Assembly (NCBI GenBank): GCA_000697335.1
Contig: JNEM01010329.1
Span: 1-14,597 of the forward strand
Direction: 5' to 3'
Length of the DNA stretch: 14,597 nucleotides
From: Conidiobolus incongruus B7586
Lineage: Eukaryota; Entomophthoromycota; Entomophthoromycetes; Entomophthorales; Conidiobolaceae
Every line of letters starts with the position of its first letter. Position 1 is the stretch's first letter. Positions 1 through 10,081 of this stretch are shown here, in pieces. The position numbers were made by a program, and so were the translations under genes. The notes under the pieces were generated by a model that saw only the letters and a program-made list of their open reading frames with translations, did no database searches and was not told where the DNA came from.

Positions 1-1071
1 AATTTATAATATTTAATATATTAACTAGTTCATAACCCATATAATTAAAATTATTTTTTATTACTAAAATATATATTTTTAAGAAAAAAAATCCCTATAA
101 ACAAATTAGTTTAAAATATCAAATTTCAATTAATAATAAAAAGTATTTTTCTTAAGGTATTAGAAGTTAACATTGAATATTATAAAAAATTATCAATTAT
201 TAAAGAGATTATTAATTTTATACTATTTATTTAGCTTTATAAATTCAATTTAAGAAATTATTTTTAATTTTAATTTTAATTTTAAATTACATTATTACCT
301 AATTTCTATACTAATAAACCTATAATAAAGGTTATACAAAGGAATCCTGAATTCATTAATGAAGATAATTTAATATAAAATCCTTTGTTTTAATCTATTT
401 ATTAAGTTTTTACTTATATGTGACTTAATTTTTTAAACCTTTAATATATTTTTTATCAGTTTGGTTTTTGACTTATAATATTTCGATTGAAACAATATCA
501 ATATATCATTTATTAAAAATATAAAATCATTTAATAGTATTTTATATGATAAACAATCAACCAAATTCAAAAATATAACATTGAAACAATAAAATATTGC
601 CAAATTTATATGATGACATTGGAATATTATACCTATTTTTGTAATTTAAAAATCATAAATTTATATAATTAAATTTTTTCAACCAGTTATACCTTATACA
701 ATGAGTTAAAGGATAAAAAAACAAATGATGAGGAAAAACAAATAACATATTTAAAAAGTAATTTGTAAAACTAGTCAGAGCTCACAAAATCAATAAATAC
801 TACTATTAAGAGAAACATATTTGAAGTTTGTTATAATTTGAAAAATATTCAAAAATAGATCAAATATATGTTAATTGATAGGATAAATCCAAGAATATGA
901 TTTCACCAACAGAACTCAAAAAATTGATGGATATTAGTAAACAAAAAGAGAAATTAAGTTGTTATAAATACAATCTTTAATGTTTTTTTGGAAAGAAAAT
1001 ATCATTAAAAGATATAAGAAGGAACAGAAAAAGAATCTTTAGTAAATTCGGAATTTTTCATATAAGGTTAA
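1..1071. other. AT-rich spacer, no gene recognised
   Basis: No coding region or RNA gene could be supported on either strand. Stops occur about as often as expected for such AT-rich DNA. Two small structures are visible: a run of about four TTTTAA units at 262-285, and an 8-base inverted repeat (ACAAAGGA at 336-343, TCCTTTGT at 381-388). The last part of this stretch lies 3' of the spf30-like gene and presumably holds its 3' UTR, but I could not place a polyadenylation site. Confidence 0.6.
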
Positions 1072-1794
1072 TTACGATTCGTTATTATACAAATGCTTGC
1101 CTCTTTGACGGAATTCAGTCATTGGCCTTCCACTTCCAATAACGCCCACCTTGGAATTGGGGTTGTCGGGAGTTGCAAAGATTGATTTATGATTGATAGG
1201 AGGTGCTTTTATGGATTTCTTCTTGGCTGCATTCTTAGTGAAATTGAGCCAGGCCTGTTGTTTCTTTACAGTCTCATTCTCTTTCTTGGGTTGACCAACG
1301 GTAGCAGGTTTCTTCTTTTTCTTAGCTTCGGCATCGTCAACAGCTCCAGCAGCGCGCTTATTGTTAGGGGCTGGTAAAGGAGGTCTGGTCACGTTACAAG
1401 GTTTAATATCAGCTTGTTTAACCAATTCGATATTTTCATAACCGACAAAGACGACGGAGTACATAATTTCGCCAATGTCAGTCACACCGGAGACGACTGC
1501 TTCGTAATACTGGTTGTCACCACTCCATTTGGCAAGACAGCTATCGCCAACCTTAAATTTTTTAGTTTTATTTGTACTAGATGTAGTGGAAGAAAAATTT
1601 TCTTGACGTTGTTTATCTTTACCTGATGAAGTTGTAGTAGCGGCAGGTTCTTTAGAAGCTGAGGCTATCAAATTGATTAATTCTTTTAAATCATTTTGTA
1701 AGGTTAATAAATCTGAATTGTTAGGATCTTTTTCTAAAGCTAAATTTACTTGGTCTAATTGAACTTGGTAGGATTTCAAATCTTCTGAACTCAT
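1072..1794 (-). CDS. spf30: SPF30/SMNDC1-like Tudor-domain splicing factor
   Basis: Complete 240-residue protein in one exon, almost the length of human SMNDC1 (238). The family is nuclear, binds symmetrically dimethylated arginine on Sm proteins, and is needed to bring the U4/U6.U5 tri-snRNP into the spliceosome. The layout matches the family: an N-terminal helical part (residues 1-47, starting MSSEDLKSYQVQLDQV), a Ser/Thr-rich linker, a Tudor domain at about 79-132, a basic stretch with five consecutive lysines near 158-162 that could be a nuclear signal, and the conserved tail KSIFATPDNPNSKVGV followed by RPMTEF. The aromatic-cage positions known from SMN are filled by W90, Y97, F116, Y119 and N121; Phe at the third is also seen in SPF30. 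The start matches the family N-terminus and no upstream exon is needed. Upstream, CCAAT occurs on the coding strand at 1902-1906 and 1959-1963, which may be chance. I am confident of the family; the exact role is inferred. Confidence 0.95.
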   Translation of the reverse strand: MSSEDLKSYQVQLDQVNLALEKDPNNSDLLTLQNDLKELINLIASASKEPAATTTSSGKDKQRQENFSSTTSSTNKTKKFKVGDSCLAKWSGDNQYYEAVVSGVTDIGEIMYSVVFVGYENIELVKQADIKPCNVTRPPLPAPNNKRAAGAVDDAEAKKKKKPATVGQPKKENETVKKQQAWLNFTKNAAKKKSIKAPPINHKSIFATPDNPNSKVGVIGSGRPMTEFRQRGKHLYNNES

Positions 1795-2669
1795 AATTAC
1801 AGTTGATAAATATAAATTATTCTAATTTTAGTTACTAGTTGATAAAGAATTGTGTATTTTAATTTTGAAATTAGTAATGGCAATTTATAATATCTCCATA
1901 AATTGGGGTTAATTCGATTTTATATTCTTCTTTCCATTGATTTGACATTTGTTATGGGATTGGTATATTTAATTTTTGATGGTAATGTCATTAATTAGGT
2001 CATTTGCAACATCAATCTTGATAATAATATCAAAAATGAAACCATCAATAATCGTTTTGATATATAAAAAATATAATAAATAATATTAAACAAACATATT
2101 ACAACTAATATTGTACTAGGCAATAATTAGACCTAAAATATATTTATTTAAACATTATATTTTCTTTGATTTAAATTATATATCACCAAATGAAATTAAT
2201 GGCCTGATAAAAAGAAAACAATGATTGAAATATATAATGAATGATTTTATTAGATTTTTGTAAACAATATTTGTAATGATTTATACGATTATCAAATTTA
2301 TAAATTATTTAAATTAATGATTAAATTGCGAAATTTTAATTGAGACTTTTATAAAATTCTATGAAATGATATATATTATAAAATATGATAAATGAAGAAA
2401 CTTAAAAAAATTCCATAAAATAATGTATAATAATTTAACTATATTAAAAATATGATAATTAATATTAATTTAATATATTAAATTGATACTATCGATGAGC
2501 TTGAATCAAAAATTGCTCATCAATAATGATTAATATTGATCATCAAATAATCAATTTGATTATCTATAAAATGAAGTAAATATTAATAACTAAATGTAAT
2601 TATAAAATTTAAATTTTCATTTAATAAAAAAAGTTTTTGAATTGGAATTGAATATTGATAGATTAGAAT
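1795..2669. other. AT-rich spacer between spf30 and the complex I-like gene
   Basis: No gene recognised. The right part lies 3' of the complex I-like gene and the left part is the upstream region of spf30. One perfect 7-base inverted repeat stands out (GATGAGC at 2494-2500, GCTCATC at 2515-2521, 14-base loop). It lies about 150 bases past the stop of the complex I-like gene, so it could be in its 3' UTR, but no function can be assigned. Confidence 0.55.
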
Positions 2670-3177
2670 TTAGAGATATCTATCAAGCTTAGTTAAATCA
2701 GCTTGAGTGCCAACTTCAACACAGTGAGGAGAAGCTCTAGTCAACAATTCGGGAGCTCTGATCTTTTTGAAGCCAATAGAGTGAGATTCGGTATCAAGTA
2801 ATCTAAATTATTAATGAGTCTAATTAAAATGATAATTTTAAGATAAAATTTAATTACCTAAGGGCAGCACGTTCTTGAGCAGCTTTTAAAGCGGCAAATT
2901 CAATCTTTTTAGTTTCTTCTTCCTTTTCAGTATGATAATCGAGCCATTTAGTGAAAGGATGGTTTTCTTGGTTGAAAACGAGACGATCGACGGTAGGCCA
3001 AGCGAAAACGAGACCGGCAACGATTAAAAATTTCTTCCAAACTCCGGCTCCGAAACCTTCGGGAGCAAATTTGATATCATTGGCTTGAGTTTCGGTAGAA
3101 CCAAAACGCTTAACAATGCGGAATTGTTGAGTTTTCAATTGGTTTAAAGGGCGATAAATTTGTCTGATCAAAGTCAT
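2670..3177 (-). CDS. mitochondrial complex I accessory subunit, 17.8 kDa-like (two exons)
   Basis: The two exons (3177-2858 and 2802-2670) give a 150-residue protein when the 55-base intron is removed; without splicing the frame ends at 107. The N-terminus (MTLIRQIYRPLNQLKTQQFR) is rich in Arg, Lys and hydroxylated residues with no acid until about residue 29, like a mitochondrial presequence. One hydrophobic segment covers about residues 49-66. A charged helix (about 80-107) follows, then a tail IRAPELLTRASPH and VGTQADLTKL. This order, the GFG motif before the membrane segment and the SPH..G..ADL-type tail resemble, from memory, the fungal 17.8 kDa accessory subunit of NADH:ubiquinone oxidoreductase, a structural subunit of the inner membrane. 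The exon 2 reading fits the family tail, which supports the splice. Being a mitochondrial single-pass membrane protein is well supported; the exact subunit is a recalled match and could be wrong. Confidence 0.85.
2803..2857 (-). other. spliceosomal intron, 55 bases
   Basis: On the minus strand the intron starts GTAATT and ends AATTTAG. It splits an Arg codon after its second base (AG|A). Reading through it gives a stop one codon later, while using the earlier AG (in TTTTAATTAG) gives a frame with no family resemblance. No perfect CTAAC branch site is seen. The best candidates are weak (ACTCATT, about 20 bases before the acceptor). Confidence 0.85.
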
Positions 3178-3762
3178 ATTAGATATTTTGAATTTAAATC
3201 AAATAATTAATATATTTTTATGATTTGTTTATTAATTTTAATAATTTGACTTTGGATTTATTATTGTGATGATTCTGTGAACAATCAAGTATATTCATTG
3301 TAATATATAAAATTATGGGATTGATTAGATAATCTATATTATTAGGTATTATTCAATTTTAAAACATATAGTTTTGTGTAAACCAAATTTATATTTAATT
3401 TAAAAATATATAAAACAATATTATTCATTACAATTAAAACATCTAATTTATCTGATCTTTGAAGTTAATCAAATAAAGATAAATCTTGATTATTAGATTG
3501 ATATAAGAATTGTTAATAAAAAAAGAACTTATATAAAGAAACATAATCCCCTTATAATGTGTATTGATTTGTATCATTTAATTAAAACAATAAAAAAAAT
3601 ATGAACACAAGAAATTAAAATGGATATTGCTAATTGGAATAGATAATATAATTAAATGAAATAAATCAATATTTTAATAAATTCTACTATGGAAAAATCA
3701 AAAAATATCTTAAATTAACCAAGTTTCTTTGACCAAAATTAAATATAAATTTTTATCAATAT
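3178..3762. other. AT-rich spacer, upstream of the complex I-like gene
   Basis: No gene recognised. This contains the presumed promoter of the minus-strand complex I-like gene. I see no CCAAT on its coding strand within about 450 bases of the start; the first is the complement of ATTGG at 3633-3637. Confidence 0.5.
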
Positions 3763-3768
3763 AAAAAA
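3763..3768 (-). terminator. Pol III terminator of tRNA-Ala
   Basis: A run of six T on the minus strand starts 15 bases past the 3' end of the tRNA, as expected for RNA polymerase III termination. Confidence 0.8.
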
Positions 3769-3782
3769 CCAAGTGTAAGTTT

Positions 3783-3855
3783 TGGAGAATCGGGGTATCG
3801 ATCCCCGTGCCTCTCGCATGCTAAGCGAGCGCTCTACCATTTGAGCTAATTCCCC
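3783..3855 (-). tRNA. tRNA-Ala (anticodon AGC)
   Basis: A 73-base cloverleaf on the minus strand with no encoded CCA and no intron. The acceptor stem GGGGAAT pairs with ATTCTCC, leaving discriminator A. Its third pair is G3-U70, the classic alanyl-tRNA synthetase identity element. The anticodon stem CTCGC/GCGAG closes the loop TTAGCAT, giving AGC. The T arm CGGGG/CCCCG closes ATCGATA; A instead of T at position 54 is known in eukaryotic tRNA-Ala(AGC). The A box TAGCTCAAATGG and B box GGATCGATACC act as the internal promoter. It looks functional. Confidence 0.98.
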
Positions 3856-4204
3856 TTGGAATTTTGGAAGTAAATTACTAAATAATGATTAAGGATAACT
3901 TTTCTTATTACAATTAATTTACATATTAATTTTTCACCATAACTCCAATATACAAATATTAATTTATTTCATTATATTTATTCCTCATTATTTGATTTTT
4001 CTTAATATTACGTTCATTATTTTTCAATTAATCCATAATTTTATAATTAATTTTAACATTTTATTTTTATACCATCGAAATTAATTCAATTTTTTCAAAT
4101 CCTAACAAATACCATTTTATAGAAAATTGTGAATATTTATAAATAAACTTTAATATCAAATTTAACTTGATTTTGATTAATATTTGATTGAATGCTAATA
4201 ATTT
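3856..4204. other. AT-rich spacer
   Basis: No gene seen between tRNA-Ala and the decayed coiled-coil gene. It contains the upstream flank of the minus-strand tRNA. Confidence 0.5.
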
Positions 4205-5978
4205 CAAACTCAGTAAATTATATCCCACCAAAGATATCATCTTTTAAAAATGACATATGGTAAGGAACAAGAAAATCATTGACAAGTTTGGTTATTGCTT
4301 CCTGATTACTGGATTCGAGTTTAAGATCTTGAGTTTAATCTATTAAACTATTCAATTCAAGTTCAAGGAGCTCGTACAATCTGTAGCGAATGCTCAAAAC
4401 CTAAGTAACGCAATTTATACCTGACAGTGATGAATTCATTATGTTATTGCTACAAACTGGGAACGAATTTCAATGGACTGGGATTTGTGGAACTATCTAT
4501 AGTTGTTGGTAACCTTTCAATCAATTTAGAAGTGAATTTTTGTACATCCAAATCTTCCGATTGGAAGCTTTCAATCTTTGTAAGGTTTAATCAATGCGTG
4601 GGATTGAGCACTTTTTGGGTTGGTAGAGGCTCGAGGCATGATTTCAGGTCCATACTAAGTTTATGGAGCTGGAAGAGAAGTAGGCAGTTGAGCCTATAAA
4701 TTTGTACAATTCAACTTAGTTGGTTTAGTTGGTCAAGACACTTCGGCAACTCGAGCTGAAATTTATTGTTTAACGTAGTTAGGACACTTAAAAGAATGAC
4801 TATAAATGGAGTGGTTTGAATGAGTTCAGAAAATAATTGAAAAAGTTTGAGTGTAAATTCAAATTAATATCATTCGATGGAACAAGTTTCAAATGATCCT
4901 GGCAATTGACGATGAACACAACATTAACAAGTAGCTCTAACTCGACATTTTCAAATGTTTTTAGTTCAATCATCTTTTGGATCAGTTTCTTGACTTTCTT
5001 CAAACTTTCGTTTACTTGACTGGTTTTTTGACTGAGATAATTTTCAAACTTATAGTTAAGATCTGTAAATGATTCTTTAGCGATAAGGTTTAATCCACTT
5101 TCTTCGGCTGTCTTAAGTTGGTCGAGCAACTTTGAGGATTTAAACTTGAAATTTTGGAGTAACTGACCTTTTAAGTGGCGAGCGAGTTGGGTACATTCTA
5201 GCCAACGCTTACAACAGATGAGCTGGAGCAAAAGATCAGACTGTTCAAAATAGGTTGAAGCTTACCATGACTAGTTAATAAAGTTTAGTGAAGTTTGGTA
5301 TAGCTCTTTTCCAACACTGTGTTATCCTTCTGAATCTTAGCCAATGCATCGGTAGTGGCTGATAGTTTTGGGTTGAATTGATTGTTAGGTAACTGAGATA
5401 AACCATCATGGACTTATGGTTTATACTTATTCAACAAATCACCTAATTGATTCACCAAATCTAACTGCAACTAATAAGTATCAGTGACAGTACTCTGCAA
5501 GGTTGTCAAGTTTGTCTCAAGTCGCCTAGGCTCCTGTATCAGTTGTTCATGGCGAAGTTGGGTCAGATATCAGAAATAAACTTGTTTGGAGAAGTTGATC
5601 TGATTGACACTTCCACCAGACAGAGAATTATCTGATAAGGCACGATCTAAACTTGCGCCTCTAAAATGGTGAGGGCTATTTCGAGTCAATGACGCCGTCG
5701 GAAGTCTTTGAAGCTTTGAAGCTTTCTGGGTTCAGTATCATTAAAGGCCAAATCTAGCTCATCATTATCACTTCAAAGTTAGTATCAGTTCTGCTGTCAA
5801 TGGAACTGTCCTCATAAAGAGTTAAAGTATAAGAAAGTGACATTACAATTGGCATTCCGAATATCGAACTTTCATCAATTGTTGGCAAAGAATCATCTTT
5901 TAATTGATTAAGCACAGGTGATTGCTGAACAAGGTCTTGACTTAAACTATTTAGATTTGGTTGAATATTTAATTTCAT
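4205..5978 (-). pseudogene. decayed coiled-coil protein gene, possibly COG5-like
   Basis: This block is clearly richer in G+C than its flanks and reads as protein-like text on the minus strand, but never as one long frame. It opens with an ATG at 5978 and 74 codons (MKLNIQPNLNSLSQDLVQQS...). Then come stretches in more than one frame, including LDRALSDNSLSGGSVNQINF, RRLETNLTTLQSTVTDTY and a run ending LAKIQKDNTVLEKSYTKLH. The longest open piece, about 143 codons (5231 to 4800), holds ICCKRWLECTQLARHLKGQL and more coiled-coil-like helix. Below 4800 shorter fragments continue to about 4205. Several interruptions sit where Gln would fit (TAA or TAG for CAA or CAG); others need frame changes. The order of an acidic Ser-rich start, heptad-like helices and a hydrophobic LLxLICCKRWLE-type helix recalls the N-terminal part of COG5, a Golgi tethering subunit, but only by eye. 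A living gene with many short introns is possible, though I found no consistent GT-AG set. Confidence 0.5.
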
Positions 5979-6238
5979 AGATAATCGATATTGTAAATAA
6001 TAGTCAGTTTATTAAAATCATGATTACATTTATATTTATATTTAATTAATTGATTGAGTATTTTTTAATTGAATATTCTATTGTCTATAAAATCAAAATA
6101 ATAAATTGAACAATAAATATACACGGTTAATTAAATAATTTAAAACTTAGTCCTCTAACAATGTTTCATTTCTTTATTCTTTTCAATAATATAAAACCAA
6201 TAAAAATTGAAAATTAGATAATTTTCTATATACACTGC
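5979..6238. other. AT-rich spacer upstream of the decayed gene
   Basis: Nothing recognisable. If the decayed minus-strand gene was ever expressed, its promoter lay here. Confidence 0.4.
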
Positions 6239-6481
6239 TAAGTCAGATCAATAATTCAGTATATATTTCAATATATACTAATAACAAATGATTTTTTACA
6301 TCGTTACAGTTGTGCTTAATCAAGGGAGTTTGTATCACCTCTAACCAGTTTTTTGTATGGGGTCTAAGTTCACCTATTTAACTTGTTCTAAGTTGAATTA
6401 CCAAACTTTTAAGATACGCTAAATAGCTTCCATTGGATATTAATAGAGTTGGTCAATAGTGTTGATTCACCTATTTACCTT
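6239..6481. other. unidentified less AT-rich patch
   Basis: Base composition here is visibly less AT-rich than for kilobases on either side of it, apart from the decayed gene on its left. On the minus strand one frame is open for roughly 80 codons with one or two stops and contains IGELRPHTKNWLEVIQ, but I recognise no family. The phrase TTCACCTATTTA occurs twice (near 6369 and 6466). It may be a remnant of a gene or repeat, or a detached piece of the decayed gene next door. Confidence 0.35.
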
Positions 6482-7046
6482 AATTTTTATCATATATTTA
6501 TTTAAAAATATTTAGCAAAATTTAACAAATTCAAAGTTTTTTCTATTATTATAAATTTCGTTTCAAATATGTTTAAAATATATAGAATCATATATTTTAT
6601 ACTTTTGAATATTTATATTTTTAATTATTATTTTGTCTTTAATTTCTGTCAAAATTATAATGATCAAATTTCAAATATATAGAATACAAACATCTATTAA
6701 TTAATGGTTTAATCATTGCTATTGGTAAAATTAATGTTTTTAATTCTTTTATCCAATAAACTAAAATTGTTTAATATTTAATATAAACTCACAAACATCT
6801 ATTCAATATAACTAAATACCTTATTTCTGTTCACGAAATTTCCACTGGTTCTGAGCATACCTATTAATATTATATCAAGACTTTGACACATTATCACTTA
6901 TAAAATAGATACTTAGATTTTATTTTACAATACAATTTATTTTCAAACAGTATAACATTTAGCATATCATTCTCGTCTTTAGTAAAATATAAACAATTCT
7001 AATTATGTTTTTGTTTTCAAAATATGAGGACAAGCTATGATTTTAT

Positions 7047-7111
7047 CAGGCAATCTTATGTTTTAGCATAAGGCTGGAAAAGTTAGAATTGTTTGAATTC
7101 CAGGTGGATTC
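7047..7111. repeat. two adjacent hairpins
   Basis: The first hairpin is CTTATG (7055-7060) pairing with CATAAG (7067-7072) around a 6-base loop, extended after an internal loop by CAG (7047-7049) with CTG (7074-7076). The second is GAATTCC (7095-7101) with GGATTC (7106-7111), with one bulged T and a 4-base loop. Both lie in a slightly less AT-rich spot. An ACA triplet follows near 7119, but no H box is present between the hairpins, so I do not call an H/ACA RNA. Confidence 0.35.
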
Positions 7112-7320
7112 AGGCGATACAAAATCTAAATATCAAATAATTTTTAATTTTAGACAAAATAATATTTGTTCAAAAAAAATTATATTATAAACAAGTCCTT
7201 TTAAAACATTAAAGATATATCCTTGGGTAATAAATCCTAAATATTAAAATGATATTTTTTTTGAATATAAAATTATTTAGGATATTAAGTCAAAAATCGG
7301 TTCTAAATATTATACTTTCC

Positions 7321-7408
7321 AAGTTTTATTACAATAAATATATTATGGAACTTTTTTCGAAGTCATTATCATTTTTATACATAAGCTCTATCACAATAAA
7401 TATATTAT
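7321..7408. repeat. 26-base direct repeat pair
   Basis: The 16-base string ACAATAAATATATTAT occurs at 7331-7346 and again at 7393-7408. The ten bases before each copy (aagttttatt and aagctctatc) differ only at three T/C positions. The period is 62 bases. The sequence beyond this core does not match well. Confidence 0.6.
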
Positions 7409-9904
7409 TTTGAGTCGATATTTAAAAAAATAATATTAAACTTATAATTCTTATATTAATGATAAAAACATAATTAATACAATAATTTATAAATCAACTA
7501 CTATAATTTATAATGATTTTATAATATAAAACAATGAATTATATCAGGTGGAAAAAATAACTTAAACCAAAAAAATAAAGGAATTATTAAAATATACTCT
7601 AAATTTGTTTTAATAATTGAATAAAAAATATAATGATAAAATAATATAGTATAGAGAGTAGGATTAATAGATAAATTATCACCTAAGTTAAAAAAATAAT
7701 ATATACTAATATCAAAATTAAACACTAAACATCTATTCAAATTTTTCTGAATATTATAAATTAAAGATAGAAAATCATGATCATATTTAAAATAAAATAA
7801 TGAATAATATTCAATAAGTATAAAGCATAATTTATATTATTTAAGATAAAAGTTTAAATTTAAATATAACATAAAAAGGCAAATGGAAATCAATTATCAT
7901 TGATATACAATATGAAATGATAAGTATTTTTATATTTTTAAAATGATAATAAACTAGTCTAAGTAAACAATTATTACTGAAAAACTCAATCATAATTATT
8001 ACTTTATAAAACGTGGATTAGAAAATTATCTCTTTATTTAAATAACTATATAATATTAAATATAATAACCTCGTAATGAATCAAAAATAATAAAACAGGA
8101 ATATTAAACCTTTATTTTAATATATAAATTTTCATTATAATTGATTTATTAAAAAAAGGTGAATTTATTGTATTTGTTATACTGATAACCAATTGCAAAA
8201 TAAATGATTTTAAATATATCACCATAATGTATTATAAAATAAAAATATATATGAAAAAATAAATTATTCAAAAATTTTATCAGTTATATAAGAAATTTAC
8301 CAAATAATATATTGAATAGTATTTCATTACTTATTTAAGATTAAAATTTAAAAAATAAAAAAATAACCAATTATATATAGAGTAAAAATATAAAAGGAAT
8401 GTTAATTGGTATTATTTTAAAAGAAATAAAACTTAGTCAATAAAAAATATTTTTGATAGAAGGTTAATATTTATAATAAACATCTATTATCAAAATATAT
8501 AATAACTTTAATATTTGCATATCAAATTTAATCTAAACAAAACCTTAGTATTGTGTAAAAATGGATCAAAGTATCAGTTTAGATAAATACGTACTTTTTT
8601 ATTATTTAATAATAAATCAAGCCAGTTTTTCAAATTTGATGTTAGGGTTTAACTTCTTAAGTTCTCCAGATATTATATAAGACTTGGAAAAGATTGATTA
8701 AATTTATTTAACTTTGGACAAACTTAATTAAAAATATTCAATGTAAATCAATAAATTTATTATAAGTTATATACAGAATAGCATACTTCAAAATAGATTT
8801 ATTAATATTATATAATACCTAAATATTTGACAAAAGAAATATTATACTGAGAATTATTTATATAAATTAAAAAATTAAAAATTTATCAATACTATCAAGT
8901 CTTGAATAATATATACAATATAAAAATTATTAATAGATATATATTAGATTTATTTAATTTATTTATATTTATGTTATTATATGAACTAATTTTCAACATA
9001 CAAAATTTATTAAATTATTTTAATAAAAAATAAATTTTATGGCATTTTACAAGTATATTATAAAGATTCAAAAAGTCAAAAATAGATCAAATATTAATAC
9101 AAAATAATTTCAAATTGTATGTAATTTATCAATTTTTTTAGTTTAGATGATTTCTATATAACCAATTTTGCCTAAAATTTAAATTTAAAAATATTTTATT
9201 CAAAATATTCTATTTAGGTTCAAAGAAATATTCGTTTAATACTATTAAATTATTTAAAAAGTATAAGATAATATATTTACTTAATTCAACTCTGAACTAT
9301 CATATGAGATAAAATAGATAAGAAATCATATATTATTGTTAAATTGTCAAAAGAATGTTGATTTATTACTAATTTGAATAATTTTTATCATAGCCAAATA
9401 TGATATGTTAGTTAAATGATGAAATGCTTCAAACTAGCTGTTATTTTGGGTCAACATATAAATTGATTAAAAGAATTATTCGAATTAAAATGATTAGGTA
9501 TAAATATATATATAACAGTAACTTAATAACATTAAAGAAATGTAAATATAGAATTATGAATATAAAATTCAAAATAACAACAGGAATTTAAAAATTTACA
9601 AGAAAATTAATGAGAATGATCACATATTCAAACATATAAAAAATTGAAATAATTTAAAGATTCTCAAAACTCGAGTTAATAATAACAACATAAGAATAAT
9701 AATATTTACCTTATTAATATCAAATTTAAAAATTGCGAACGTGAATGCAAAAATTAGTATAAGATTAGCTCATCACATTACAATTTTCCAAGCCAAAAAC
9801 ACTAAAGAGAGTCAAACCATACATAATATCAAAAAAATTTATTATTGAAAGTTGAGATGACGTTTGCGGTCTGTTTTGTTATATTGATTGGAATTGAATG
9901 AAAC

Positions 9905-10081
9905 TTATTGTTCAGTCTTCAAAGCCTTTTGTTTGGCGTAGAAGTCGTCAATTTGCTTGAGAGTAGGGAGATGGTAGTATTTCCAGTACAATTGACCGGC
10001 GATGAGGCCTAAGCCGATAGAGCCGACCAAGTCGACCATAAGTCCGCGGTGGAGTCTGCCTTTGATGGGAGCGATAGCCAT
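9905..10081 (-). CDS. COX9: cytochrome c oxidase subunit VIIa (COX9 type)
   Basis: A 58-residue one-exon protein, MAIAPIKGRLHRGLMVDLVG to KQKALKTEQ, next to 59 residues for S. cerevisiae Cox9. It is a small structural subunit of respiratory complex IV with one membrane span in the mitochondrial inner membrane. The family features are all present: the invariant start M-I-A-P-I, a basic stretch (K7, R9, R12), a glycine-rich membrane segment at about residues 14-33 ending in aromatic residues (YWKYYH), HLP, and the D-FYAK motif near 45-50 before a charged tail. The family lacks a cleaved presequence. The start is fixed by the conserved N-terminus. The codons are much richer in G and C than the surroundings. 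A CCAAT on the coding strand about 190 bases upstream fits control by the HAP complex, the usual regulator of fungal respiratory genes. Confidence 0.95.
   Translation of the reverse strand: MAIAPIKGRLHRGLMVDLVGSIGLGLIAGQLYWKYYHLPTLKQIDDFYAKQKALKTEQ

Larger units (their letters stand above)
6482..9904. other. long AT-rich spacer, about 3.4 kb
   Basis: I found no gene, tRNA or recognisable transposon on either strand. Open frames here are the short ones expected by chance in a few-stop-poor windows of AT-rich DNA. Slightly less AT-rich spots lie at about 7020-7120 and 8560-8720 without an identifiable product. The end next to 9904 is the presumed 3' UTR of COX9. Confidence 0.55.

Noticed and set aside
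610-730. ATGATGA strings at 610-616 and 724-730 as possible C boxes of C/D snoRNAs
   Set aside because: No CTGA D box follows at a suitable distance and no terminal stem is seen.
688-1070. Plus-strand text that looks coding (YTLYNELKDKKTNDEEKQ and later pieces)
   Set aside because: The number of stops over about 127 codons is close to what chance gives at this base composition, and no family is recognisable.
1189-1626. Two plus-strand open frames of 62 and 70 codons
   Set aside because: Both lie opposite the spf30 gene and are shadows of its higher G+C coding sequence.
4427-4699. 90-codon plus-strand open frame
   Set aside because: It lies opposite the decayed minus-strand coiled-coil gene, has no recognisable motif, and is best explained as a shadow.
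7235-7282. Short inverted repeat TCCTAAATA / TATTTAGGA
   Set aside because: Nine-base inverted matches at this spacing are expected by chance in DNA this rich in A and T.
7519-7740. 73-codon minus-strand open frame rich in Ile, Phe, Tyr and Leu
   Set aside because: Its composition is that of translated AT-rich spacer, with no motif and no contrast with the flanks.
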